Shown: positions 19,133 to 28,935, counted from the stretch's first letter. The stretch: 64,000 bases of DNA from Phaeodactylibacter sp. (GCF_022763345.1 NZ_JALEGS010000061.1:1-64000), one strand, 5' to 3'. Notes: generated from the sequence alone by a model not told the origin. Numbers and translations are program-made.

Positions 19133-20035
19133 TTACTTCGGGGTCTCAATGTGCGCCAAAGCTACCAACTGCTGATTCCAGTTGCCAAAGGGGAACTTGG
19201 CATAAGCCTTGCCATAGCCGCCTGGCCCATCGTAGTTGGCCGTGGTGCGGGAGGCAAAGTTGCGGGAGTTCCGGCCGTGCATCATGTCGTATTTGATAAC
19301 GTTGCCGGCATCGTCTTTTTCTACTTTTGTTACGATGGCGATGTGCATGATTTTACCATTTGTGCCATCGTGGACGAACTTGCCGGGGTTGGTCAGCAGG
19401 TCGATGGTGATATTACTGTACTTTTCCTCGGTGCGGCCAAAGAAAACAACGGTGCCTGGGGTGATCAGGTTACGGTCGGCAATCGCATTCTGGACGATGT
19501 GAAAGTTGTTGTGGTCATAATACCATTGTGCGATCTGACGGGAGTTCCGGTCTGCTGTGAAGGAGGGGTAATGAAACTTAGTCTTGTCGCCAAGTACCGA
19601 CATTTTCTTTTGTACCAGGTCTTTGATCTTGTGGTAGATGCCGGAGCAGTCCTGTCCCTTACTGCTGATGTACTCCAGCTCCTGGGCTTCCAGGTCCTGG
19701 GAAATTAAATCGAGTATAATACCCAGCCTTTCCTCATTAACGGTACGTTCCGCCATCTGCCCGTCGGATTTATTGGCGTTGTTGGAGGTGTCGGTTGCAT
19801 CCGGCATGTCGGGGGCCGGCTCTGTTCCGGCAGTGGCGGTAGCGGTAGGTTCCTCAACAGCTGTGGTGTCTTCCTCAACCGGCTCGGCTTTGGGGGTAGG
19901 CGTGACGGCAGCGGCTACGTCATTAGAAGCCTCGGCGGCTTTGCTGGTTGATCCGCCGCAGGAGGATAATCCAATACTCAATGCGAACAAAATAAGAATC
20001 GGTAGACTTGGTTTTCTAGGGCGTGCCATTTGCAT
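19133..20035 (-). CDS. Predicted lipoprotein, NlpC/P60-like cysteine hydrolase
   Basis: Lipobox-like ALSIGLSSCGG, low-complexity Ala/Thr/Pro/Glu linker, then DCSGIYHKI, PGTVVFFG, MHIAIVTKVEKD, MMHGRNS, consistent with the C/H/polar arrangement of NlpC/P60-like folds. Confidence 0.6.
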   Translation of the reverse strand: MQMARPRKPSLPILILFALSIGLSSCGGSTSKAAEASNDVAAAVTPTPKAEPVEEDTTAVEEPTATATAGTEPAPDMPDATDTSNNANKSDGQMAERTVNEERLGIILDLISQDLEAQELEYISSKGQDCSGIYHKIKDLVQKKMSVLGDKTKFHYPSFTADRNSRQIAQWYYDHNNFHIVQNAIADRNLITPGTVVFFGRTEEKYSNITIDLLTNPGKFVHDGTNGKIMHIAIVTKVEKDDAGNVIKYDMMHGRNSRNFASRTTANYDGPGGYGKAYAKFPFGNWNQQLVALAHIETPK

Positions 20036-20080
20036 ACAGTTTTAGATGTGTATTTTTAATTTTTTACTGTCTCTTCTTTC

Positions 20081-20170
20081 GAAAGATAATTTTGGGCAGA
20101 ATTTGGTAGGTAAAAAAAAGCCTAAAATGTTCTGAATGGTAGCTCTCGTGTTCTGAATGGTAGCAATGTG
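20081..20170 (-). promoter_or_regulatory. Predicted LytTR-responsive promoter of the NlpC/P60-like lipoprotein gene
   Basis: TACCATTCAGAACA at 20149-20162 and 20128-20141 (21-bp period), T8 tract at 20112-20119, TATCTTTC at 20081-20088; layout matches 17991-18079 within 1 bp. Confidence 0.6.
20111..20170. repeat. 60-bp dispersed direct repeat, copy B
   Basis: See copy A at 18020-18079. Confidence 0.95.
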
Positions 20171-20287
20171 AGTGAAAGAAAGAGCATTTAGAGTTGACTG
20201 GCAACAATGTTTTGGTGCGTGGTTGAGGGGGCTGGTGGTTTCAGTTTTAAAGGCTATATTAATAGTGTTGAAATTGCGGATTAAAGG

Positions 20288-21004
20288 TCAGGTTCTCTGT
20301 TTCTTGTCTTCAAGGAGGGCGAGCACTTCCCGGCGGCGGCCACGGCTCATCGGTACCTTATACTCCTGAACATAAAGGTAATCCTGGTCCCAGCTGGAGA
20401 CTTGGCTGATATTAACCGCGTAGCTGCGGTGCGTTTGTACAAATTGCCCTTCTGGCAGTTGGTCGATCATCTCTTTAAGGGTGGCCCGTTGCACTACTTC
20501 GTCCTCATTTTTCAGAGCGATTTTGACATAAATATGATCGGCCCGGAGATAAAGAATGTCGTCTACTGGTACCTGAAAGTACTGCTTGCCGTTGTAGAGC
20601 CGGATGGTCGTCTTTTGCTTTTCCTGGGCACTGTGATTGTGCATGGCAATTTCAATAGTTGCTTTTAGGCTCCGGCCCTGAACTGGCTTGGAGAGATAGC
20701 CGGATGGGTAGGTCGCTTTTGCCGCGTCCAGGCTTTGGCGGTCGAGCTGAGAGGTCAGGTAAATGAAGGGCACGGACTTTCGTTGTGCTTTTAGCCATTG
20801 GGCCACTGCAATTCCGGTTTTTTTGCCGTTGAGGCGGATGTCCAGCAATACCAAATCCGGTTCCTGCTCCTGAAAGGCTTCAATAGCTTCCTCATAGGAA
20901 ATGGCTTTTCCGGTTACCTGGTACCCCTCTTTTAACAAGTGGCGTTCTATCGTATCCGCGATCAGGACTTCATCCTCGACTATCAGTATCCGAAATGAAC
21001 TCAT
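20288..21004 (-). CDS. LytTR-family response regulator
   Basis: Receiver ILIVEDEVLIADTIERHL...DLVLLDIRLNGKKTGI...SKPVQGRSL; LytTR domain DDILYLRADHIYVKI...LKEMIDQLPEGQFVQTHRSYAVNISQV. Confidence 0.93.
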   Translation of the reverse strand: MSSFRILIVEDEVLIADTIERHLLKEGYQVTGKAISYEEAIEAFQEQEPDLVLLDIRLNGKKTGIAVAQWLKAQRKSVPFIYLTSQLDRQSLDAAKATYPSGYLSKPVQGRSLKATIEIAMHNHSAQEKQKTTIRLYNGKQYFQVPVDDILYLRADHIYVKIALKNEDEVVQRATLKEMIDQLPEGQFVQTHRSYAVNISQVSSWDQDYLYVQEYKVPMSRGRRREVLALLEDKKQRT

Positions 21005-22829
21005 GGCTCAGCTCTCGTTGGTTCTTTTCTTTAAAGAATATTTTATGAACGGCACCGTCATCGTTGTGAGTGGTCAGATGTCCGTTGAGTTGGCGGACCA
21101 TGCTTTTCAGCAGGTAGGACCCCAGGCCACCATTCCGCTCTCCCATAGTGCCGATGGGGAAGCCCGGGCCGTTGTCCCGGTATTCCAGACAAAAACCATC
21201 CGCGCAGGGCTGCAGGTAAATGTCAATTTCCAGCTGATGATTTGGCATGGTGCCGTATTTCAGGCTGTTGGTCATCAGTTCATTCATAATGATACCTAAC
21301 GGCATCAGTGTCTCCAATGTAAGAGGGGGCGCGTCCATGTCCAGTTTGAAAACCGGGGTTTGGCCTTCAGGAGCGATCTGGCTAAAGTGCTCGCAGAGCT
21401 GTTGTGTATAGGCTGGAAAACTAATAGTTTCCGCCCCCTCTTTGCTATACAACATCTCATGCACCGCAGCCATACTGTAAATACGGTTAGACATGGACTC
21501 CAGCCGGTCAAGCGTTTTGGGGTCTTGAATTTCTTCTCTTTGGATATCTAACAGACTGATGATGACTTGTAGGTTGTTTTTTACCCGGTGGTGGATTTCC
21601 CCCTGTAGCATAATTTGTTTTTCCAGGTTCTTGCCCAGCGACAGGTTTTTTTGGCTGATGAGCGCTGCCTGTTGCCGCATTTTTTTATTGATGTCGCGCA
21701 GTTTGACGTAGAAAAACAATAAGATACCGGTAAAAATCAGTGAAAGAAGGGCAATTCCAATACCCAATCGGCGCTTTACAGCCTCGTTTCTCAGCATTTC
21801 GGCCTGATCTTCGATCTTCTTTTCCTTTTGTTGATCGTGAAACTGAGCTTCAATGGCCACCACCTGTGCCCGGTTTTCTTCCTGGATGAGCTTCAGACGG
21901 CTGTCGAAGGCCAGTTGGAGATAGTAATGCGCGGAATCATAACGCTGCATGGCGCTCATAATCTCTGATCGGATTTCATAATGACTGGAGATCATCCAGG
22001 AATCGTTAATCCCTTTTTTGGACATTTCATCCTTTGCTTTTCGGTAGGCATCGCTATACTTCAGCGCCAGTTCTAATTGTTGATGGTCTTTATATAGTGA
22101 GGCCAGGTTACAGAGCATGGCAGAGTACCCAATGTAGTTGCCGAGGCTTTCAAAAATTTCGGCTGCTTTCAGGTAGTGCTGGGCTGAGGTCTCGAAGAAT
22201 TGGTCCTTCAGGAGCATGGCGGTTAGCATATGGCCATTGCCCAGAAACTCAGTTTGCCCAAAATCCGGTGCAGTACGAATGACCTCCTTCGCATAAAACA
22301 GGGCGGTCTCAGGCTGCCCGAAAATCCGGTGGTAGGAAGACATCCGGATTGCAAAGCGGGGGTACAGGCTATCCAGCTGCTGGTCTTTAATAGCTACCTG
22401 AGCCTGCTGTAGCGCCTTGTAACTATGTTCCGGGCGCTCGTGCTTTTCATGCAGGCGTGCTAAAGACAATTGGGCGTTGGTATAGGCGGCCCATTGCTTA
22501 CGGGTTTCGCAATCATAAGCTACAGCCAGGAGTTGTTGTATGGCAGCTTCATCCTGATCTGCCTTCTCCAGCGCTTCGGCTCTTTTCAGGCGGGCCTGAG
22601 TGCCAAGAGCAGATTGCAGCTCACCGGCCGCTTCGAGCCCCAGGATAAGCTGGTCTAGCAAAACAAGGGCACTATCAAGGTTAAACGCTTCGATTTGTGT
22701 CACCGCCTCTTGGTAGCTGATCCCCGGTAAGACCGTCCGAGGGGTTTTAGATGTTGATTCGGCAGGCAGGCATAGTAGGATCACACTCAATAGCCCCCCT
22801 GTTCGCAGAAACCTGGAAAAATCGTTCAT
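20970..22829 (-). CDS. TPR-containing sensor histidine kinase (HisKA_2-type)
   Basis: LQGEIHHRVKNNLQVIISLLDIQREE (HisKA_2), LMPLGIIMNELMTNSLKYG, GPGFP/GGLGSYLLKSMV (HATPase); TPR-like N-terminus and TM segment. The ORF extends to 22889; start at 22829 (MNDFSRFLRTGG) preferred. Overlaps the response regulator start by 35 bp. Confidence 0.9.
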   Translation of the reverse strand: MNDFSRFLRTGGLLSVILLCLPAESTSKTPRTVLPGISYQEAVTQIEAFNLDSALVLLDQLILGLEAAGELQSALGTQARLKRAEALEKADQDEAAIQQLLAVAYDCETRKQWAAYTNAQLSLARLHEKHERPEHSYKALQQAQVAIKDQQLDSLYPRFAIRMSSYHRIFGQPETALFYAKEVIRTAPDFGQTEFLGNGHMLTAMLLKDQFFETSAQHYLKAAEIFESLGNYIGYSAMLCNLASLYKDHQQLELALKYSDAYRKAKDEMSKKGINDSWMISSHYEIRSEIMSAMQRYDSAHYYLQLAFDSRLKLIQEENRAQVVAIEAQFHDQQKEKKIEDQAEMLRNEAVKRRLGIGIALLSLIFTGILLFFYVKLRDINKKMRQQAALISQKNLSLGKNLEKQIMLQGEIHHRVKNNLQVIISLLDIQREEIQDPKTLDRLESMSNRIYSMAAVHEMLYSKEGAETISFPAYTQQLCEHFSQIAPEGQTPVFKLDMDAPPLTLETLMPLGIIMNELMTNSLKYGTMPNHQLEIDIYLQPCADGFCLEYRDNGPGFPIGTMGERNGGLGSYLLKSMVRQLNGHLTTHNDDGAVHKIFFKEKNQRELSHEFISDTDSRG

Positions 22830-23576
22830 AGTCAAATGGGTGTGCATAGGTATTGTACAAGGTAGATGCAATAACATTACATTTTCCACAAAACCGATCG
22901 GGGAAAATGTGTTTGTGCCTATTTGTTAAATGTGCAAAGTTCATTGGGAGCAGCCACCAGATTCCTGAAAATCCTTGTGTCGGCAGACTACAATACCGTA
23001 ATCTGAAGCTCAAGGCTGACAGGAGGAGGTGAGCAGAAGTCTATGATTTTTAATATGCAGCAGCTAGGTAATTAGCACCAATGAATAAAGAAAAAGTTAG
23101 ATGTCTTATCTAATATCACGGTACTCCGCAGGGATTATGCATGACAATAGGATGTCAATAATGGTCAGTGTTGGGAAATAGGTTGGTCGGCTTTGAGATT
23201 TGATAGTAGATAGCTCCTTTTGGAGCGTTTTAAGAAGGATAAGGCAAAATGCGCCTGTATTGATCTCAATGATTCTCCTTAACTGCTATTAAAGGTAAAC
23301 AAAAAAAAGAAAAAAAAGAGCGTATAACTTTTTTTGATCAGTCAGGAGCTTATTTTGACCCTGGACTGAATTTACGATTCAGGCAGGTTGAACGATTGCC
23401 TTGGCGGTCCTGGCGAATTGCTATCGGAGACAGGCTCTTAATCCTTCAAAAATATACGGGATTGCGGCATTTGGCTTCTTGCCAGGACTGAAAGCAGGAA
23501 TTCCAGGGTGGCCACCGTTCCAGCGGGTAGGAGCGATAAGGTCAGGTGGTATTTTATGCCCTGCTCAGATTGGCTG

Positions 23577-24449
23577 CTACTTATTTTTCCCCGATAGGGA
23601 GTAAGCTATTCCAGCCGTTAGGCCAGGGCCAACGTATACATTTTGATAAGGCGCGATCACATTTTCTACCGGCAAGTGGATTTTGGTAAGCAGGCTCCAT
23701 TGGTCGGTAAGGTTATAGCTCAACCCAAAAGATATAAGGTTATAAGTGGTCCCTTCAGCTCTGAAGAAGGACGTGTTTTCGTTGTTGCCTTCCAGCCCCC
23801 GGAGTTGGCTGAACCACTGAACACTAAGCCAGACACCAGGCAAGGGCTTGGCCCCAACTTCTGCTCCCAGCCTCCATTGCCCGGAGTATTCTTGGGTCCG
23901 GTAGTTGTAGGTTGTGAAAAGTGAACCGTATGCCTTTCCACCCCAAAACGACTGCGATGCCGCCACCGTAGCCAGAAAGTTGAGTTCCCCATCCCCAGTG
24001 GGCAGATTGATCTCTTCAATGATCCCAAAGCTGTTGGGCTCTTTTGCTGAGGCAAAAAGGTCTTTACTGCCGGTAGGGACTTCTATGCCCAGGCTAAAGC
24101 TAATGGGGCGTTTATCCTGATTGATGCCGTACTTTGCAGTAACAATGAAGTCTCCTATACTGCCTACCGCATTGGTGGTAGAGAATTGATTGATTACAAC
24201 AGCCGGTAAATTGGCGATTAGGGTGAATTGGTCGGTGAAGCCATACTCTGCGTACAAATTCAGGACCCGGGTAGAGAAAGTAGCGCCTTCAGCAAAGCGC
24301 GTATTGTCGATGCTGTAGTACTCATCAGAAGAAAAGCCATAATAACTGGCCTGGGCATACAGGCCGCCTTCTGCTCTGCTCCATCCGCTCTGCCCATTTA
24401 AAGCAAACTGCAGGCCTGCGGTAAATAAAATAAAAAGCCAATATTTCAT
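23577..24449 (-). CDS. Outer-membrane beta-barrel-like protein, function unknown
   Basis: MKYWLFILFTAGLQFALNGQ signal peptide; alternating aromatic beta-strand pattern (YGFTDQFTLIANLPAVV, SFSLGIEVPTGSKDLF, YNLTDQWSLLTKIHLPVE). ORF extends to 24515. Confidence 0.6.
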   Translation of the reverse strand: MKYWLFILFTAGLQFALNGQSGWSRAEGGLYAQASYYGFSSDEYYSIDNTRFAEGATFSTRVLNLYAEYGFTDQFTLIANLPAVVINQFSTTNAVGSIGDFIVTAKYGINQDKRPISFSLGIEVPTGSKDLFASAKEPNSFGIIEEINLPTGDGELNFLATVAASQSFWGGKAYGSLFTTYNYRTQEYSGQWRLGAEVGAKPLPGVWLSVQWFSQLRGLEGNNENTSFFRAEGTTYNLISFGLSYNLTDQWSLLTKIHLPVENVIAPYQNVYVGPGLTAGIAYSLSGKNK

Positions 24450-24543
24450 GATACTTGGTTTGGGAGCATAAAACACCCCGCCTTCCGCACAAAGCAGGAA
24501 GGAAGGGTGGTGCAAAGCTTATTCTCCAATTATAAAATAAAGG

Positions 24544-25002
24544 TTATTGCAATGGTGCATTGCCGAATGGGATATTGGCAGTGCCGCACCATAGGATGAC
24601 GTGGGTGTATTTGCTGTCTACCCCTCCATCTATGCGAAAGAAGGCCTCTCCGTTTCCGCTCACTGCGCCAACCACCATCAGGTCGGGATTGCCATTGCCC
24701 GGGTCAGGCATGAAAGTGTCAGAAGTGGACAGGTAAATGGAAACTGTACCCGTGCCCAGCTCCGTCATGAAGTCATTAGAAAACCGGAGAAAGTTCGTCC
24801 CGTCATCATCCGTTCCAAGGGCGGCATTACCTTGGGTTGGTGTCCCGTTTTGGGCAACAAAATCACCAGACCGGGACACCACCAGTTCACCGGTAGGCCG
24901 GCTGCTGTCAATGATTTCTACGCTGTCATCATCATTATCGCATGCTGTGAAAAGTACAAAAGAGGATGTGAGGAGTAATACCAATAAATTTTTCATAGTC
25001 AA
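24544..25002 (-). CDS. DM13-domain lipoprotein
   Basis: Lipobox SSFVLFTACDNDDD; DM13-like GELVVSRSGDFVAQNGTPTQGNAAL...TVSIYLSTSD...THVILWCGTANIPFGNAPL. Confidence 0.7.
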   Translation of the reverse strand: MTMKNLLVLLLTSSFVLFTACDNDDDSVEIIDSSRPTGELVVSRSGDFVAQNGTPTQGNAALGTDDDGTNFLRFSNDFMTELGTGTVSIYLSTSDTFMPDPGNGNPDLMVVGAVSGNGEAFFRIDGGVDSKYTHVILWCGTANIPFGNAPLQ

Positions 25003-25227
25003 GTATTGATTTTTTGTTCGGGTACAAAATTAGAGCGGAAGGATCACGGGAATATCACAAATCTGTGGTGTGCTTATCACATGGCCCAAAGTGTTCCGGT
25101 GGCGACAAGTAGCGCAGTTTTTTGCAGGCAAAGCGTTGGGGGTGCGACAGTTATGGCGGATTGGCCAATCGCTGTGATCTTTACGTGATACTTTGAGCTT
25201 AGTTTAGTGATAAAAATCCTCCGCCTT

Positions 25228-25947
25228 ATGAAACAAGCATTAATCATAGAAGACGACCCTAATATTGTAGGACTGTTAGAGCTCCATTTGCGGGACCAAA
25301 ACTTTCAGGTAGCTACCGCCTACCTTGGGGAAGACGGACTTCGCAAAGCCCGGGAGAGCCGCTTCGACCTGATCATCCTTGACCTTATGCTCCCGGGTAT
25401 GGATGGGTTGGAGGTTTGCCGCCGGCTGCGCAGTGAAGGTGCAAGCACACCAATACTAATGCTTACCGCAAAATCTGAAGAAATTGATAAGGTGCTGGGG
25501 CTTGAAATCGGAGCCGATGATTACCTGACGAAGCCTTTCAGTATCCGTGAGTTTATTGCCCGGGCCAAAGCACTGGTCCGCCGGGCAGAACGGAGCAGCC
25601 CTGCCGACGGTGGGCACGGTCAGGCAGTCCGCCTGCAGTATGGGCCGCTCAGTATCGACCTGGACAAGCGCCTGGTTTACCAAAATGAAGAACGGGTTGC
25701 GCTTTCCCGAAAGGAGTTTGAGCTGCTCAGTTTACTCGCGTCCAACCCCGGTAAAAGCTACGACCGAGGCAAGTTGCTCAACCTCGTTTGGGGGTATGAT
25801 TTTGATGGTTTTGAACACACCGTGAATTCTCACATCAACCGGCTGAGGGGGAAAATTGAACCCGATATGTCTCAGCCCCAATACATCCTGACGACCTGGG
25901 GCATGGGGTACCGGTTTAATGAAGCACTGGCAAATACACGCTCATGA
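25228..25947 (+). CDS. OmpR/PhoB-family response regulator
   Basis: MKQALIIEDDPNIVGLL...LIILDLMLPGMDGLEVC...LTKPFSIREF; wHTH LLSLLASNPGKSYDRGKLLNLVWGYDFDG...HINRLRGKIEPD. Track ORF starts at 25207. Confidence 0.93.
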   Translation: MKQALIIEDDPNIVGLLELHLRDQNFQVATAYLGEDGLRKARESRFDLIILDLMLPGMDGLEVCRRLRSEGASTPILMLTAKSEEIDKVLGLEIGADDYLTKPFSIREFIARAKALVRRAERSSPADGGHGQAVRLQYGPLSIDLDKRLVYQNEERVALSRKEFELLSLLASNPGKSYDRGKLLNLVWGYDFDGFEHTVNSHINRLRGKIEPDMSQPQYILTTWGMGYRFNEALANTRS

Positions 25948-27425
25948 AAATCCTGAATTTTAGCATGAACGCATTGTACTGGAAGGTATCGGCAATACTC
26001 ATGATGGTGTTGGCCCTGCTCGGAGTGGGGTATTTATTCATCAGCTCTTTTACTGCTCAGCGTTACTTGCAGGAAGCCAATCAGCAACTTTACGGTGATG
26101 TGGCGGGCCATATGGTCAAAGAGACACAGCCTATTGTCAATGGGAAGGTGGATACCGCCGCCACACATGACATTATGCATTCCATGATGGTCATCAACCG
26201 GAGCGTGGAGGTCTATCTGCTTGACCCGGAAGGTACCATCATTGACTATGTGGTGCCCTTCGAGACTGTTGAACAAAAAGCTGTTGACGTGAACCCTGTG
26301 AAGCAGTTCATTGCAGAAGGAGGGCAGTCTTTCATTCTCGGCGATGACCCTAAGACGACCGGGGAGCAAAAAGCCTTCTCGGCGGCGCCCATCTATGATA
26401 AGGGGCAGTTGGCAGGCTATGCCTATATCATTTTGGCGAGCGAACAACAGGATGCGGTGCTCAGCCACATTTTTGGAAGCTATATGCTGAAAACCGGCAC
26501 CTGGATGTTCTTTCTGGCTTTGATTGTTGCCCTTTCCATTGGGCTTGTGGCTATTGCCTACCTCACCCGCCACCTCAATCAGATTATTAAAACCGCCCAC
26601 CGGTTTAAAGAAGGCGATTACGGCGTGCGGGTGCCCGACCATACAGATGGCGGGCTTGCCATTCTCAGGGAAGCATTCAATGAAATGGCAGCAACACTGG
26701 AATCCAATATTGAAGAATTAAAGGCTGTGGACCGGCTGCGGCAGGAGCTCATTGCCAATGTCTCCCATGATTTGCGTACGCCACTTTCCCTGACTCAGGG
26801 GTATCTGGAAACCCTGACCATGAAGGAGAAGACCTTGTCCTCAGCAGACCGGCAGTCTTACCTGAAAATAGCCTATGACAGCTCTGAGCGACTGGGGCGC
26901 TTAGTGGATCAGTTGTTTGAATACTCTAAACTCGAGGCCCGGCAGGTCCACCCTGAGAAGCAGCCTTTCTTGCTGGCGGAGCTGCTTCAGGATGTGTCCG
27001 TACGGTATCAAATAATAGCAGCGGAGCGTAAGCTGGACATTGCCCTGGAGGTCGAGGAAAGGGTCCCTCTGGTCTATGCCGATATCAGCCTGGTGGAGCG
27101 TGCTATTCAGAATCTGCTGGACAATGCCATCAAGTTTACGCCCGATGGTGGCCAGATCCGGATGCAATTGAGCAATCAGCCCGAAGGTGTGGAAGTCCGG
27201 ATATCCGACACAGGGCCTGGTATTCCGGAACAGGAACAATCGCAGATATTTGAACGCTACCGGCAGGTGGGTAAGGAGCCCTATCAACGCAAAAAAGGAG
27301 TCGGGCTTGGCCTGGCTATAGTCAAAAAGATCATGGACTTGCACGAAGCCACCATCCGGGTGCAAAGCTGGCCGGACCGGGGGACTGCCTTCTGGTTTTG
27401 TTTACCGGTTTATCAGGGGCGTTGA
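25944..27425 (+). CDS. HAMP-containing sensor histidine kinase
   Basis: Two TM helices, HAMP, ELIANVSHDLRTPLSLTQGYLETL (HisKA), NLLDNAIKFTPDGG, DTGPGIPEQEQSQIFERYRQ, GVGLGLAIVKKIMDLH. Confidence 0.93.
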   Translation: MKILNFSMNALYWKVSAILMMVLALLGVGYLFISSFTAQRYLQEANQQLYGDVAGHMVKETQPIVNGKVDTAATHDIMHSMMVINRSVEVYLLDPEGTIIDYVVPFETVEQKAVDVNPVKQFIAEGGQSFILGDDPKTTGEQKAFSAAPIYDKGQLAGYAYIILASEQQDAVLSHIFGSYMLKTGTWMFFLALIVALSIGLVAIAYLTRHLNQIIKTAHRFKEGDYGVRVPDHTDGGLAILREAFNEMAATLESNIEELKAVDRLRQELIANVSHDLRTPLSLTQGYLETLTMKEKTLSSADRQSYLKIAYDSSERLGRLVDQLFEYSKLEARQVHPEKQPFLLAELLQDVSVRYQIIAAERKLDIALEVEERVPLVYADISLVERAIQNLLDNAIKFTPDGGQIRMQLSNQPEGVEVRISDTGPGIPEQEQSQIFERYRQVGKEPYQRKKGVGLGLAIVKKIMDLHEATIRVQSWPDRGTAFWFCLPVYQGR

Positions 27426-27687
27426 CTACGACCTGGCTTTTTTGTGGGGCAGGTTGGACGGGCTTTGAACGGTCGATATTCCTGCGAGGTTCCTTTTGGG
27501 TACAGTACTTATTCTGGCATCCCGGGTTTTTCTTTTGGTCATTCAGAATCAAAAAGGTGAGGAAGCGGAGCGCCTGATCGCTGTAGCTTAGACAAAAGTT
27601 AACCCAAACTTAACCCCCCTGACTTTTCATTGAGATGCTCGGGGCTATAATTTTATAGGCTGTTTTAACAACTCAAAATTACAGTTT

Positions 27688-28491
27688 ATGAAAAATGCTT
27701 TACTGATTGTACTATTGCTTTTTGCAGGTTTCGCTTCTAATGCTCAGGAAATCCTATTGGAAGAGACCTTTAATGATGGGACTTTGGGCAGCTTCACCGC
27801 TTATAGTGTGCTTGGTGACGGGCAGGTTTGGGAGCCCCGGGAGTTTGGGGGCAGGCAATTTGCTCAGATGAACGGTTTTGATGGGGGTATTCAGGATAAT
27901 GAAGACTGGTTGATCTCTCCTGCCCTTGATATGGATGCACAGGAGGGGGAGGTCCTCACTTTCGAGAATGCCAGTAACTTTAGCGGTCCTGATCTGGAAG
28001 TATTGGTTTCCAACGATTACGATGGCAACAGCGACCCTAATACCGCCACATGGACAAACCTTAGTGATCAGGTGAACTTCTCCACGGGCAATTATGAATA
28101 TGTCAATTCCGGGGCACTCGATTTATCAGCCATTTCTGGTACCGGACACATCGCCTTCAAGTACATTTCCAATACCAGTGTAGATGGGAAGCTTTGGCAA
28201 ATAGACAGTGTCGTAGTTAGCGCAGAAATGCCAAGCAACCTTGAGGAACCCACAACAGACCTGATCCGCGCACCTATAGTACGTAACGGGCAGCTTCAGT
28301 TTGAACTGACTGGGCTAACCGGGCAGGCAAATTGCACATTGTATGATATGACAGGACGTTTTGTTCTGGGCCAAGCGGCGGCTTCAGCTGGCCTGATTAC
28401 TATGCCGGTTCGTCAGCTTTCCTCAGGAATTTACCTGCTTACCGTCCAAACTCAAGGCACCATGCAGGGGCATAAGATCTTTATTCCTTAA
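27688..28491 (+). CDS. Secreted choice-of-anchor-J-like protein with T9SS-type C-terminal sorting domain
   Basis: MKNALLIVLLLFAGFASNAQ signal peptide; EETFNDGTLGSF...DNEDWLISPALDM; C-term YDMTGRFVLGQ...LSSGIYLLTVQTQG...HKIFIP. Confidence 0.75.
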   Translation: MKNALLIVLLLFAGFASNAQEILLEETFNDGTLGSFTAYSVLGDGQVWEPREFGGRQFAQMNGFDGGIQDNEDWLISPALDMDAQEGEVLTFENASNFSGPDLEVLVSNDYDGNSDPNTATWTNLSDQVNFSTGNYEYVNSGALDLSAISGTGHIAFKYISNTSVDGKLWQIDSVVVSAEMPSNLEEPTTDLIRAPIVRNGQLQFELTGLTGQANCTLYDMTGRFVLGQAAASAGLITMPVRQLSSGIYLLTVQTQGTMQGHKIFIP

Positions 28492-28505
28492 AAGTGCTAA
28501 AACGA

Positions 28506-28542
28506 AAAAGGTTGCAGCAATAAATCTTGCTGCAACCTCTTT
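28506..28542. terminator. Bidirectional intrinsic terminator
   Basis: AAAAAGGTTGCAGCAA-taaatc-TTGCTGCAACCTCTTT, an 11-bp perfect stem between convergent genes. Confidence 0.85.
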
Positions 28543-28560
28543 ATCCTGTTTGGAGTTAAT

Positions 28561-28935
28561 TTACATCCGGCTAAACACCATTCTGCCCTCTGGCCCGCTC
28601 CGGCCGGGGCATTCATCTTTAACGGCTAGCATGGTTAGTTGGTCGCCTTCAACGGTAAACTTGTAAATACCTTTGCCATTGCAATCGGATCCTTTGACGT
28701 CCTGCACAGTCATCTGATCGCCTTCGATATCGTAAGAGCCTTCTATTTCGGTAGTGCCATCAGCATTGAAATCGACAGCATAGGTGTTGTCCGCTTTCAT
28801 TTCAACCTGCATTTTCCAGGTTTGCCCTTCCTGATCTGTGAAGGAGGTAAGCCAATTGCCGGTAAAATCAGATTGTGCAGCAAGATTGGATACGCCCAGG
28901 CAAAGCCCCAGGCAGGTAAGCCATAAATACTTCAT
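28561..28935 (-). CDS. Small secreted lipocalin-like/beta-sheet protein
   Basis: MKYLWLTCLGLCLGVSNLAAQSDFTGNWLTSFTDQEGQTWKMQVEMKADNTYAVDFNADGTTEIEGSYDIEGDQM. Confidence 0.6.
   Translation of the reverse strand: MKYLWLTCLGLCLGVSNLAAQSDFTGNWLTSFTDQEGQTWKMQVEMKADNTYAVDFNADGTTEIEGSYDIEGDQMTVQDVKGSDCNGKGIYKFTVEGDQLTMLAVKDECPGRSGPEGRMVFSRM

Noticed and set aside
18020-20170. The 60-bp direct repeats as ends of a mobile element carrying 18235-20035
   Set aside because: No transposase or integrase between them, and the copies sit at equal distances from start codons with conserved -7 boxes, which fits regulatory sites better than insertion boundaries.
27541-27550. Isolated ATTCAGAATC resembling the LytTR half-site
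   Set aside because: Single copy, no partner at 21 bp, and no matching promoter layout.
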